Shown: positions 35,697-46,802, counted from the first letter of the stretch. The stretch: DNA of 64,000 bases from Caenorhabditis remanei (GCF_010183535.1 NC_071333.1:15684587-15748586), one strand, 5' to 3'. Numbers and translations: made by a program. Notes: generated from the sequence alone by a model not told the origin.

Positions 35697-37564
35697 GTGT
35701 GATGTCTTTATTATTTTGAAGTTTTGAAATGTTTCAATAAATGTTTGAAAAGAACGGTTTTATATATTTTTTTGTTTTTGAGATAAAGGGCAAGAAGCCA
35801 CTAACACAGTAACAATAAAGTAAAGAAGGGAACGGTAGGGAGCTAAGATTAGTAGATAGACATGTTAAGAGTCAGAAACTAAGAAAAATCGAGTAGTTTA
35901 ACATTATTCTTAAAACAATGTTAGGACGGGAACGGAATTCCAAATAGAGTAATAAACGATTGGGTATGTACTGAGCACCAAATTTGGAGTTTTTAGACTG
36001 AAGATATCTAATGTGGAAGTGGTGTCTTAAAGACTTGAGGTTTGGAAACAAGGTGAAAACAGATTGGGGGAGTAAAACTATTTAGATACAACTATTTTAT
36101 ACAAGCAAACTAGATCGTAGATTAACCGTCTGTATTCCTAAGACTCCAGTTCATAAGTCCAGTTCATAAGTTTCCAATGTTTCGAAATAGGATATATATT
36201 CAAAGTTAAACTTCTTGGAGCAGCGATAAATAAATATTTTTGTACAGATTCCAATTTCTTGATAAGACATTTAAGCGTGGGTGAAGTTTTGAAAATTGCA
36301 GATGAGACATAAAAATACTTGAAAGAAAAGAAATTGCTTACACAGCAGAAAGGACACTTCTAATTTTAGCGAATTGACGTTTTCACGCTAGAATACCTCT
36401 GGATATGTTCCAATTTCAGACTCTACCGAAACTTTTTCCTCACATCTGGTCCCCGTCTGTTTGAGAAGCCGATAGATATTTTTCCATCCAATATGTTATA
36501 GAAGCATTATATCAACATTTAGAAAGAGAGGACCGAAAACCAAAAGATCGTTTCGTTTTTGGCGTTGATGTAAATGTTTGTTATAAATGTTTATTTTCAA
36601 CATTCACTGATTGAAAGGAAATCCAAGAATTTATAGTTTGGATCTTCAAAAACTCTAAAAGATCACATCACGCTTGTTCACTCCCACATCAGTTAATTTC
36701 AGGTTTCAGTATCCCACATCACATTCTTCTTGTCAAATTCACAACACAATCTGGCCAGGGAAAAGACTTGTGACAAAAAACTACAGTAGGAAAGTAATAA
36801 TTTTGAGAAAAAATCTTCGAATTCTTAACACTCCGCCTTTTTGTGACTAACGATATAATCCAGCACTATGAAAGTAAGAATTGTAAATTGAGACCTGTGG
36901 GATATCCCTTGTACCAGTTTTCAAAAACAACCCGAGTATTTTTTACTACTACTTTTTACTTTTACTACTCAAAGAGTTCGTCAGCTGATTCTATGGGATT
37001 GCACTCACTAGTTAGTTCTATCTCAAGGGAGGTCACATTCTTATATTATAGTATACCTAATATCATCCGTAGTAAAATCTTGATTTGACCTACAGGGAAT
37101 TCGTTCAGTCCCTTTTAATAAAAACACTTCACTCTGAACATAGCTGTTTTATTTGAGTTTTGACGCTGTACTTAATTCAATTGAGTGAGCACAACCAAGT
37201 TGTTTTGCAACATATTTAGATACCAACTTATATTCTGGGTTGATAAAACTTTGCCCTGCCAGCTGAAATTAACACCAATCAAATACTTATTATATAGAAC
37301 TACATGTGTTATCTGACGTTTGGTTTTTGTTGAGCTTTCTTAGAAAATGTTTTGAAAAGATCAAAATTTTTACAGAGCAATTCACATTTCGACAGCTGAG
37401 AAGAGTGGTTAAGATCAGTATAAAAGTGCGTAGTAACCAGTGATTAGGAGAAGGTTTTTTTTTTCAAAATTTTGTATCTTTGGAAAACTTATTCTTTGTT
37501 TAATTTCAGTTCAAACCTCTTGCAAACCGCAAACTCTATCAGATTCTCAAAAGAATTTCACAAA
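35697..37564. other. gene-free AT-rich interval
   Basis: No exon chain or convincing repeat is seen. The first 50 bases hold the polyadenylation signal of the Elongin-C-like gene, and the last few hundred bases should contain the promoter of the receptor gene. Confidence 0.35.
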
Positions 37565-38858
37565 ATGACTGCAGCTATTGAGATATCTGGGTTTTACAGT
37601 TCTATCAAAACTCAAGAACCATACTTCACATGGCTCAGGGTAAGTTTAAGTTTTCAATATGGTTATTTGAAAAATCCTGAATATTTTTCAGCGATATATG
37701 GAAATAACTTCTCTACTTAACATTGGTTTTGTACTCTTGGCTTTATATCTTATAAGAACTGAAGGAAAGAATCTGAAACCAGAATATAAACAAGTGCTAT
37801 TGTGTAACTTGTTACTTCCCGCAGTATTCAGTTTCTATATGGGGTTTGTATACCAACCATATATTGTTTTCCCGTACCATCTTCTCTTGACTGTTGGATT
37901 TTTTCGCTTTGGGCCGTTTGTTACTGCACATCTTTTTAATATCTGTTGCACTGTTGCTATTCTTTGCTCCATGGGATTCATATATTCATTTTGGTTCAAT
38001 TATATCACTATATGCTTTCGAATCTCGAGACAAAGTTCTACAAAGTCGAATCTTATTGGATTATGTTTTGGTGTGGTGTTCACAGTAGTCAATTTTATTT
38101 TAATGACAATTGGAGTCGATGAGAACCAGTATCAAGATCGTGATAATATATATGAAGGAGATGACCGACTACGGTACTTTTTTGACGAGTACTCTATTGC
38201 AATAGTGAGAGTTGGTGACAAATGGTCGCTCAAGGTATTGGGTGCAAAATTAGTTACCTATAAATTAATCATTTTTTGTTAAGGTTCTCAGTGTCGAAGC
38301 GTTTATTGGAATTGCTATCGTGATTATTGTAATTCCCATCATAACATTTAAGTCATACACAACATTGAACAGAATTCATAATATGATATCCAAAACAACA
38401 CTAATTCAATTGAAAAATGCTCTTGCAATCAGTCTTTGGTATCTTTTGCAGTTTGGATTATTAGTTGGTATTCCAGCAGCCACTGCTATGGCATTTCTTC
38501 TAATGCATTATGCACCATCAGAAAGGTTGGTTATCACCGGAGACTTACTGTAATCTACGGAAATTTTAGTTTCCCATTAGCCCTTGTGGTCTTGGCACCT
38601 ACTCAATTAACTTGCCCAGTTATATGTGCATTATATCTAATTGTTATCAAACCTCTTCGTTATGGGTTTCTGAAATTGGTCGGTCTCCAGAGGTACGCAC
38701 CAAAACCTGTCGCCAAGTTCTCAACACAGTCACGTATGCTTTTTTAGATTCAAAAACATGAAATACATAAAAATGTTTCAGAATTATCAACATTCACTTC
38801 ACATGCACCCATCAGACACACCAATAGAAATGCATATGGATCCATACGACTTAACTAA
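37565..38858 (+). CDS. nematode seven-transmembrane chemoreceptor-like protein
   Basis: Five exons (37565-37639, 37692-38234, 38284-38525, 38570-38733, 38782-38858) give 366 residues. Seven hydrophobic spans can be placed: LLNIGFVLLALYLI, VLLCNLLLPAVFSFY, the PYHLLLTVG to ILCSMGFIY region (two spans), LIGLCFGVVFTVVNFIL, FIGIAIVIIVIPIITF with SLWYLLQFGLLVGIP, and FPLALVVLAPTQL to LIVI. Length, position of the PYHLL motif and the basic C-terminal tail fit the Str/Srh serpentine superfamily expressed in chemosensory neurons, but I cannot assign the subfamily. One acceptor (GTTAAG at 38283) is weak. Confidence 0.75.
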
Positions 38859-39059
38859 CTATTTTTTTAACATATTTCTGTAAAATACTAACTGATTGGT
38901 TTTAAACAGACGTTTTATTTGAATAGTGAATAAAACATGACGTGTAATCAACACATAAAAAGAATGAAACTGATAATTCTTACTATCCAATCAAGAAATG
39001 AATATACTGCCTCATTCCAATTCATCCGTTATTTATAAAAGACCTGATACGCCAGTGTA

Positions 39060-39646
39060 TTATCAAAAGCAGCTTGCTTTTTTGAAAACTATTATTTCAA
39101 GGTACCGAAACATGTTGAGCTCTTTCTCTTCGAGTAAAGTCAGACTTTCTTCTATTCGTGTATGTCCTCCGAAACATTTGTATTCATCCGAACACAGTAT
39201 TTGTTACAGTAACCGCACAAGGTCTTGTTTTCCTTTACCCACTCTTAGTTTTTCAACAGCCCTGGAAATGTTTTGACGTAGATTGAATACTTCGGCGGAT
39301 TCTGAAATATTTGAAAGTATTATGACAATTCACAGATTTATTTCAATTTCTGAGCTGAGCAACTTACCATTTACTAACCCTTGCACATCTAGCAAGTAAT
39401 TAATGAAAGGAAAACGTCTTTCTATTTCTTCAGACTTTTTAATCAATGATTCACACTCCGCTCTCAAAATTTCTACTTTTGTCTTCACTATGTTCCAAGT
39501 AGTTTTTCCTCGCTTGGTGGTGGCTGTATTTCAATTCGTCTGCCTGATGCAGACTTCAGTGGAATTACTTTGTTTAGATGCATTGGTGGTCCAGGAAGGG
39601 CTGGTGAATTGAATGGATGAAAATTTTCAAAAAAAGTGGCATCCAT
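39060..39646 (-). pseudogene. broken gene with a zinc-finger-like fragment
   Basis: The minus strand has an ATG at 39646 after a TTTTTAG acceptor (MDATFFENFHPFNSPALPG, then LHLNK-type sequence), which meets TAG after 52 codons. Further coding-like pieces follow in other frames: KTKVEILRAECESLIKKSEE with RRFPFINYLLDVQ up to a donor at about 39368, ESAEVFNLRQNISRAVEKL after an acceptor, KENKTLCGYCNKYC, and GHTRIEESLTLLEEKEL. LCGYCNKYC recalls the CxxC half of THAP/LIN-15-like fingers. No phase-consistent join links the pieces, so it is probably a pseudogene. Confidence 0.35.
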
Positions 39647-40022
39647 ATTCAGGTCTAAAATTTTAAATCACTATCTACACAAAATTATGGGTATAGAAAA
39701 CGGAGATAAAAATAACAACTATTATTTGAGGTTACTGTACATATCGAACAAGTTCTTGTAAGATTCACAGAAAAAATTGAAACTGTGAAAATGTTCAGAA
39801 ATTGGTTGAAAATGAAATATTGACAAATTTCAAAATGAACTGAGTGGCGGCCGGCACTGATGTATGTTTATTATTCATAACAATATTAGCGACGTGTTCA
39901 TTCAATGAGGAGATATGATGTCCGGTCTAGCAATTTTCGCAGAATCAAAGATTATCAAAAAATAGATTTGTTTAGAAGCAAAGTTTATCATATACAGGGC
40001 AGAATGTATTTAAAAGGAGCAT
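39647..40022. other. short gene-free spacer
   Basis: Nothing recognised. It separates the broken gene from the 3' end of the next minus-strand gene. Confidence 0.3.
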
Positions 40023-41189
40023 TTAGAGTTTTACGAAAGATTGAGTTGCTCCATGAATACATCCGACTCTACGGAACCGGTGCTTCTCGTCTTCTGACAA
40101 ATCCTTTCCTTCCCATTTACCATGTTCACCAAATTTTGCGATAAACTCGATGTTGATTCCTCCAGCAAGAGCAACCGTTTGAGGAACTCCAAATGACGGG
40201 GATGTATGTTTGGAGTCGGCCAGAATCCAGGTGTAAGCTCCAGGTGTTGGATTCTTTGGACAGCTAATGACCACAAAGTTGATATTGTCGTTTTTAAAAT
40301 ATCTGAAACAAATCTACGTGTTTCCGTAATTGTACTTTTAGCTTACCTTAACTTGGCCTTGATAATTTTGTTTCCGTGAAGGGTTCTCAATTTTCGGAAA
40401 TCTGAAAAAACAAGATGTAATGTTTTTGTATCCCTAAAACAGTCTTCCTTACCACTTGTATTTGTAGGATATCCATAGGATGGATTGTATTCCGGGTAAG
40501 ATGGCCCAGATCCTGAATACTGGCCTTGTTGAAATGATCCCCCTTGATATGGCTCAGGCGCCGGTAGATTCGGGGCCTGGTTTAGTGGGTTTTGTGGGTT
40601 TTGAGGGTTTTGTGGTTGAGCTGGAGCTAGAACTGGCATTGGGTAGTACGGATGTGCTGGGTACACTGGCACTGGTAGGGAAGGGATTATCTCAAGTTGT
40701 GGCTGGTATGGCAGTAGAGGCATTTCTGGCACAGAGTACGTGTCCGGCCGTCGGTTACCTTGGGACCCTGGCACTGGTTGAGAAGGGATATGCTCAAGTT
40801 GTGGCTGGTATACCGTTTGATTCATTTCTGGCACAGAGTACGTCTGCGGCTCTGGATTACTTTGAATACCTGGGTTTCCTGGGATACCAGGCGGCATAGG
40901 TGGTACGCCAGCATTTGCTGGCCCAGCCGGGTTACTTGGATAAGGACGAGGTAAAGACGGTAATCTAGGATTTGCTTGTCCTGGCATGGATGGATGTCCA
41001 GGAAGACAAGTTAAACATGGCGGTTGTGGTTGAGGGTAACCGTTTTTTTCTGAGAAGTCTCCTTCAACACTCTGTAATTAAAAACTGTGATCTGAATTTT
41101 TCTAATTTGATGTTTACCTGTGCCTCATAGGGTAATGCCTCATGTGATGATACGGTAACACAAATCGTCAGGAAAATCAGCAATTTCAT
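40023..41189 (-). CDS. secreted proline-rich protein with unrecognised C-terminal domain (family 1, member E)
   Basis: Four exons (41189-41118, 41071-40453, 40401-40347, 40302-40023) give 341 residues. The signal peptide is MKLLIFLTICVTVSS. Residues about 25-230 are a Pro/Asn/Gln/Tyr-rich region holding a direct repeat of about 32 residues (each copy with TYSVPEM ... YQPQLE-IPS-PVP). The last 110 residues form the shared domain: DFRKLRTL, VVISCPKN, YTWILADS, VALAGGINIEF, EDEKHRFRRVGC. Gene G (42962-43648) has the same third exon length (55 bases), the same intron phases and the matching sequence. It is divergently paired with the gene at 41383. The domain has two conserved cysteines (in ISC and VGC) that may pair. 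Function unknown; a structural or matrix protein is possible. Confidence 0.75.
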
Positions 41190-41382
41190 ATTGAGGATGT
41201 GTTTTTTCACGACCTCTGTAAATCCTTTTATTCTTTTCGGGATGGCATCAAATATTAATATTAATCATATGTATTGAAAATATATGATGTGATAAGGTAA
41301 ATGCGGAAGATTAATATTCGGAAATTTAAAACAAAACTCGCTATAAAAAGTAGGGACATATGATTCATGCGTATAGTCAACA
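41190..41382. promoter_or_regulatory. shared divergent promoter of genes E and F
   Basis: Only 193 bases separate the two start codons. TATAAAAAG (41342-41350) faces gene F, and AATAAAAGG on the minus strand (41224-41232) may serve gene E. TGATAA near 41289 is a GATA-factor (for example ELT-2 type) site. The arrangement resembles that of the second pair at 43649-43930. Confidence 0.55.
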
Positions 41383-42025
41383 ATGTTGATCTTTCTATCA
41401 TCCGCTCTGTTTTGTATCGTAGCAGCCTCATCTAGCTACGAAGATTCGGATGAGTATCAACCATCACGCTACTATGAAGAAGAAGGCTCACCCTCCGTCG
41501 AAGATGGCTACTATGGTTCTGATAAACCTCAAAATCAATACGAGACAAATGGAAATAATGGAGGGTATGGGGTGCCAGAGTATGGAAAATGTCAGATGAT
41601 AAAACAACTCAAGGTTCCGGGATACAGAACTGCTCGTGCCAAATTCCAGTAAGTTTCATAACAAAGCACTACTTTTGGTAACATTAATTTTCAGAAATCT
41701 GGAAAAAGACGGAAACACATATGTCGCCATCAGTTGTCCAAACACCGGAAAACCGTATGCTCTTGTTGCGAAAAAAGAAGGAGCCGATACATTCTTCACA
41801 TTTGGTCCTGGAGTCGTTCTTCAGGATACTGTTTTGCTATCATCGGGATACAATCTTGATTTCTCAGCAAGATGCAATGAAAAAAAGTGAAATTTGCATT
41901 TTTTTTACAGTAAGGGAAAATAGTATTTCAGCACATTCGCCAGAGCATTCAATGGTAGAAAAGTTTCGATCCGAAGAGTCGCTTGTGTTGAATTGGCACA
42001 ACCAAATACTATTAACGGATATTGA
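41383..42025 (+). CDS. secreted protein with unrecognised C-terminal domain (family 1, member F)
   Basis: Three exons (41383-41648, 41695-41886, 41932-42025) give 183 residues: signal peptide (MLIFLSSALFCIVAASSS), a Ser/Glu/Tyr/Gly/Asn-rich acidic segment, then the shared domain (CQMIKQLKV, YVAISCPNTGKPYALV, LSSGYNLDFSARC, VSIRRVACVEL). Exon boundaries and phases equal those of gene H (43931-44544). Compared with E and G the domain lacks the W before ILADS and is shorter before the last cysteine. AATAAA at about 42072. Function unknown. Confidence 0.75.
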
Positions 42026-42310
42026 ATTTTTGTGTTTTATGTTTGTATTGTTGTAATTTCTGGAAGTAACAAATAAACTGTATGATTCTCTATACCAACT
42101 TTTGTTTTCACATGAGATATTTTAACTCATCAAGACTCTGTAAAAACATTATGAGCAAAGCGGAAATCTCACAAACATCTTTATTTTGACTGCTCATAGC
42201 TTATAATGAAAGTAGGAGTTTCTGCTGAAAAACTTCCACAAGAAAGTTATGATGGAATTATAATACTAGTTGACAATTTTTATTGAATTGGAATTCAATT
42301 ATATTACATA

Positions 42311-42755
42311 TAGTACTGGCCATAAAGAATGCGCAACTAGCAGTTTTAGTTAAAAATGGTCAACTCTGTGACTGTGACACAGCCTTCCTGATAATCTCAC
42401 AATATTGATTTTTTATGGAGTGTATAGATCACAAACAGAGCTTTATTTTTGTAGTTGACAACTTTTTTGTACGGGCACATCCTAAGAAGTTATCAAAGTA
42501 TTTCCTCGCTAGTTTTGCACTTTTTCAGTGCTAAAAGAGGAGATTTCCGAGCAATTAACATTGACGATTGATAATTTCTTAGGATGTGCCCGTACAAAAA
42601 AGTTGTAAACTTCAAAAATGAAGCTCTATTTGTGATCTACACACTTCATAAAAAATCAATATTGTGAGACTATCTGGAAGGCTGTGTCACAGTCACAAAA
42701 TTGACCATTTTCAACTAAAAACTGCAAGTTTCGCATTCTTTATGGCCAGTACTGT
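42311..42755. repeat. palindromic inverted-repeat element with TACTGGCCATAAAGAATGCG ends
   Basis: The ends TACTGGCCATAAAGAATGCG (42314-42333) and CGCATTCTTTATGGCCAGTA (42732-42751) are exact reverse complements. Pairing continues inward through GACTGTGACACAGCC and CACATCCTAAGAA, so nearly the whole 440 bases could fold as one hairpin. CTGGCCA recalls Tc1/mariner termini and flanking TA dinucleotides are present. It is noncoding and sits between the two divergent gene pairs. Diverged relatives are at about 20370-20590 and 57031-57260. Confidence 0.85.
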
Positions 42756-42961
42756 ACCTTATAACTGTTTAAATTTGTTAGTTTTGTTTCTAGTGTTGCA
42801 CACTTTTCTTTTTTTCAAACTTGACTTTTTCATGCTTTTTTTCCTATGTTGAGAATATTCTGGAAAACACTATGTTCTTTAGCAGTGGTATTTGAATTTT
42901 GCAAAAAAAAACAATTTGTTCAATGGAAAAGTTTATCAATTGCGTGAATACATTAAAACAG

Positions 42962-43648
42962 TTAAGTATCCATTGGGCCCTCAGTCAGTTCGGACACCAA
43001 AGTTCCGGTGTAACATCCAACACGACGGAATTTGTGCTTATCGTCCTTTTCAAAGTCATGTCCAGTCCACTTTCCGTGATTCTTGTACTTGGCGACATAT
43101 TGCACGTTGACTCCTCCAGCAAGAGCAACAGTTCCTGCTAGACCGAAAGTTGGAATAGTTGTGTCAGAATCAGCCAAAATCCAAATGTATTTAGACGCGG
43201 TTTGTGTACAACTAATTTCTGCATAATAGTCCCCATCGTGTTTGTAATATCTAAATTAATTTCACATTATTAGATGAGCGGCAAATGAGGTGTATTACCT
43301 GATGTCTGCATCGAAAACCCCGGTCACCTTCAAATCTTTCAATTTGCGGAAGCCTGTAAAACTACTTTGTCAAATGAAATTCGGAAGTTCTCCTCACTTT
43401 TCTTTGAACGGTCATGCGACTCATTGGAGTAATCGTCGTTATCAAAATAAACCGCATTTCCAGACGATGGGTATGGAGCTGGAGCAGCTACGTAAGTATT
43501 GTCGGCGGCTGGCTGAAAGATTAAATCTTAATTTTTGTTATCAGGTAAAGTTTCGAAAGTTATCATCTCAGCCAAGACACTAGCTTACCCCGTATCCATT
43601 TGCAGCCACCATAGCGATGAACGCCGTCGAAAGTAGGAAGAAAGCCAT
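42962..43648 (-). CDS. secreted protein with unrecognised C-terminal domain (family 1, member G)
   Basis: Four exons (43648-43589, 43512-43398, 43353-43299, 43250-42962) give 172 residues. Signal peptide MAFFLLSTAFIAMVAANG, then about 40 polar residues (PAPYPSSGN, DNDDYSNESHDR), then the domain: SFRKLKDLKV, YYAEISC, YIWILADS, VALAGGVNVQY, HGKWTGHDFEKDDKHKFRRVGC. The domain is close to that of gene E, but the 200-residue proline-rich part is replaced by a short linker. Function unknown. Confidence 0.75.
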
Positions 43649-43930
43649 GATGTTGAATTCAAGGTGATTGAATATACTGGGGCGAGCCTTTTTATACAGG
43701 TCTGCATGTTTTAATTCAATGCATTTTGTTCTTGTTCTCAAAACATCTCACAAAATCGAGATGACAAATCAATCACAACGTCAAAAATACGTGTAACTTC
43801 CTTATCTGACTCACTTCCTTTTCAATTTTTTGACAAGATTAAATTTTGAGAGCGCCAAAAACAAAAAATGGTATAAAAAGGCAGCACCCGAGCATAACAT
43901 CATTGCCATCGTTCAATCTTCATTTCGAAG
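43649..43930. promoter_or_regulatory. shared divergent promoter of genes G and H
   Basis: TATAAAAAGG occurs at both edges: on the plus strand at 43872-43881 for gene H, and on the minus strand at 43687-43696 for gene G. An AGATAAGG-type GATA site (minus strand, near 43800) lies between. Mirror-placed TATA boxes fit strong, coordinated expression of the pair. Confidence 0.6.
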
Positions 43931-44544
43931 ATGTTCGTTCTTCTAACTCTTGCCCTTGTCTGTGCTGCAGCAGCTTCCTCAGGTTATGGAGCTCCGACCT
44001 ATAACCAACCGGCCCCAACATATAGAGGTTCGGCCCCATCTTATGGAAGTTATGGCTCTTACTCTTCTGAATCTAGTAGCAGCAGCGAAGAACACCATAG
44101 AAGACGTTGCAAGAAGCTGAAAGATTTGGATATCGACACTGCTCTCAAATCGCGCGCTCGTGATGCCAAATTCTCGTAAGTTAAAATGAAGATAAAAAGC
44201 GAACTTCAACAAAAATATACATTTCCAGCCCATTGGAGAGAAAAGGAAAGCATTACACCAAAATCAGTTGTCCAAATGATGGCAAAAAATATGCATTGCT
44301 CGGAGACAAGACTGGTGCTAAGGTCACTATTGGTTCCGATGATAACAACAACAGTATAGTCTTGGCAGAAGGAGTAAACATTGACTTGGTTGCTAAATGC
44401 AATGGAAAACGGTAAGCTAATTATTTTGCCAACAAATACCAAAAATTGTTTTGTAGCACCCATGTCAAATTAGCCAATGGGGACCGAGTAAGAATCAGAA
44501 AGGTTGCTTGCGTGCAATTGGATGGAGCAATTACCGCATTCTAA
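43931..44544 (+). CDS. secreted protein with unrecognised C-terminal domain (family 1, member H)
   Basis: Three exons (43931-44175, 44229-44411, 44457-44544) give 171 residues: signal peptide (MFVLLTLALVCAAAASS), a Tyr/Ser/Pro/Gly-rich segment (APTYNQPAPTYRG, SYGSYGSYSS), a serine run and a basic RRRCKKLKDLD, then the shared domain (YTKISCPNDGKKYALL, VLAEGVNIDLVAKC, VRIRKVACVQL). Its structure parallels gene F. The Tyr/Gly/Ser-rich N-terminus recalls extracellular matrix proteins, but no function is known. Confidence 0.75.
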
Positions 44545-44636
44545 TTCTTTTTCAAGTTTTGTATTTGTCAATGAAAAGTTTATAAGCATAAAGTTGATAT
44601 TAACAAACAGTTTACATAATCGATACTTAAGATCTT

Positions 44637-45619
44637 TTAATTATTGTTACTCTTTCTTTTAAGAAGTGTTCTTGTCAAGACGCCAGTTGGAGCCTTGAAC
44701 TTCTCCATTTGCCTTGAAGCAGTTTGAATTCCATTCGGTGTCAAGAACACCTCGTTTTGTGTCTCCAGCTGATGGAGATCCTCCCAGCGATTGATGCAAA
44801 GCGGCTGTGCCGTGATACCAAGCCGTTTGTCGACAGCTTCCAGCTGAAAATGATGATGTTTATCAGACTTGCAACGAGCTAGGTTGGGCCGGGCCAAAAA
44901 AATTCTTTGTCCGGCTGGTATAGAAAAATTCAAACTTTTCCTTCAAAAACTTTAATGTAATATATTTTTTGGAAACAATTCTATAAAAGCGATTTTTTGT
45001 GTTTTCAAGGTTTTTAAGAAACATACTTGAGCCTAAATATGGAAAATTTTAAGAAAAAAACTTATGCAATAAAATTTTAGTGAAAAGAATTCAAAAAATC
45101 GAATATGGCCAACAGGACCGGGCGGGGCCGGCGGGCCAAACCAAAATTATACAAGTCTGGTTTTTTTCTCATATAAACTCAAAGAAACGAACACCAACCT
45201 TTTCGACGACATTCAAAACATCCGTGATGCACGCCGCCTTGTCATACAGCTGATTACAAGCTGTAAGATAACACACAGATTTTTGAATTTTCTTCTCTAG
45301 ACGAGAACTTACTTTTGCGTGCTTCCAAAAGCAATACAAGTTGGCTGCATTGGTCAACAGTGGTGCATTGATGGTGCACTTTGTTGTGGTACATCATCAT
45401 TCCGAGTTTTTCTAAAAACTTTGAAGTAATTGATTTGAAATTTTATTTGTACAACTCACCTCCATCGAGCTGACCGGATAAATACAAAAGCAAGTTCGAC
45501 TTCTCGTATATTGGGTTTACAGGAGTCCTCAAAACTTCAGCGAAGCGGCAGATGTTCTCTTTCTCGATTTCTTGATAGTTGAACTGATAGTTCAAATCTT
45601 GGTTTTGTTGAGTATTCAT
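44637..45619 (-). CDS. unrecognised protein, family 2 member I
   Basis: Four exons (45619-45460, 45411-45313, 45260-45199, 44843-44637) give 175 residues. The start follows a TTTTCAG acceptor by one base. The protein is soluble and helical with no signal peptide; conserved among paralogues are a region around LYLSGQLDG, an H-N/K-x-x-H segment (MMMYHNKVHHQC) and a KLEAVDKRL helix. The C-terminus is basic (RTLLKRKSNNN). Exon 2 (99 bases) and exon 3 (62 bases) have the same length and phase as in gene J. Intron 3 carries a GGCCGGGCC repeat (44880-45150). Function unknown. Confidence 0.7.
44880..45150. repeat. GGCCGGGCC-containing dispersed repeat in an intron
   Basis: GGTTGGGCCGGGCC near 44882 and GGGCGGGGCCGGCGGGCC near 45120 flank an AT-rich core within the third intron of gene I. 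Related sequence occurs at 50715-50935 and 59861-60580. Confidence 0.55.
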
Positions 45620-46046
45620 TCTGAAAAGTCTGAGAAAATTTTTTCTGTACTGGAAAAGCTGAGTTAGGCCGATAAATTCAAAAGTTCAGAAAACCCCCCA
45701 CTCATTAGTTAATGAGTGCAAATAGTGAGTGGAGAGAGGCGCGAATGTTGCCGTTCGAAATAAACTTGTGAGAAACAAATGGGCAGGTGGTGGTGTTTCA
45801 TATGGTGACCTTGCTTCAATCATACAAAAAGTATAATAACATTTCGGAAAAGCTGATGGAAGACAGGAGATAAAATACGACTCGAGAGAGTATGCGCGGG
45901 ATTTCAAACTTATGAAAAAGCTATGTATTTTATTTGGTATGTTTCATACCTTGAAGTATTTAAATAAAACAAAATAGAATAACGGTAATGGAGGATGTTT
46001 ATTGGCCAGCCAGAAGTATAAAATTGAGTGAAAATAATGGTTTTAA
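45620..46046. other. upstream region of gene I, source of the copy at 48.5 kb
   Basis: No gene is seen. About 45620-45917 is about 80% identical by eye to 48590-48885 (shared CAAATGGGCAGGTGGTG and TATGGTGACCTTGCTTCAATC). Confidence 0.5.
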
Positions 46047-46802
46047 CTAATGTTTATTTACTGAGATTCGGGAAGAAGTCGATGGTAAAAGTCCTTCTGT
46101 AGGTCGTGGCACCACTCTCGCAATGTTGTTAGCATTTTGTTGGTTGTAACTGCCACATGATATCGTTAGACATGGGAGAACTCCTTTAGCAAGGCTACTC
46201 TGCTTGACAGTGAATTGATTAACGTTCAATGGCTGATTCTCAAGGTTCAAAGGATGGTATGCATAATCACGATTGAAAGAAAGCTTTTTGATCAACTCGT
46301 CATGGAATCCTCCAAACCCGAAAGTGTGTACAGCGGGATAGATAGACAAGCGAGAAATAACATCGATCTTCGCAGAAGTTCTTCGGATCTAAAAACTTTA
46401 ACATGAATTCACACGGCTTTCGTCAGTCATACCTCGTCCAAATGCATTCGAACTTCTTTAATGAAATTAATTCTTTGTTCCAGAGTCTGCCATTCTGAAA
46501 TATCTGGAGTCAGAGTTGTCACTAACCATTACTAGGTACCTTTTCTTTCATCCATCACTTCACAGAACCGAATCATCACTTTTCCCAGATTAGCGCCATG
46601 AAAAATGTTGTTGTGATGAATCATTCTTGCTACTTTGTCTGAAGTGTAGATAAGTGACGATTCTTAATCTTCATACCAACTTACAGCCAGAAATTTTGCC
46701 GACAAGGTATTGATCCATAAAGTCCCGACTTCCATTTTTCATCAGAGATTGTGCGAAAGAACAGATGTCGATTTCTTCTTTGGTACACCAAACATAACTC
46801 AT
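46047..46802 (-). CDS. unrecognised protein, family 2 member J
   Basis: Four exons (46802-46685, 46638-46540, 46494-46433, 46388-46047) give 206 residues. The N-terminal 110 residues form the shared region (DICSFAQSL, DQYLVGKISG, RMIHHNNIFHG, IRFCEVMDERK, then a helix ending RMHLDE). The C-terminal 100 residues are unique (DELIKKLSFNRDYAYHPLNL ... PRPTEGLLPSTSSR). There is no signal peptide or membrane span. It is the middle gene of three tandem paralogues. Function unknown. Confidence 0.7.
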
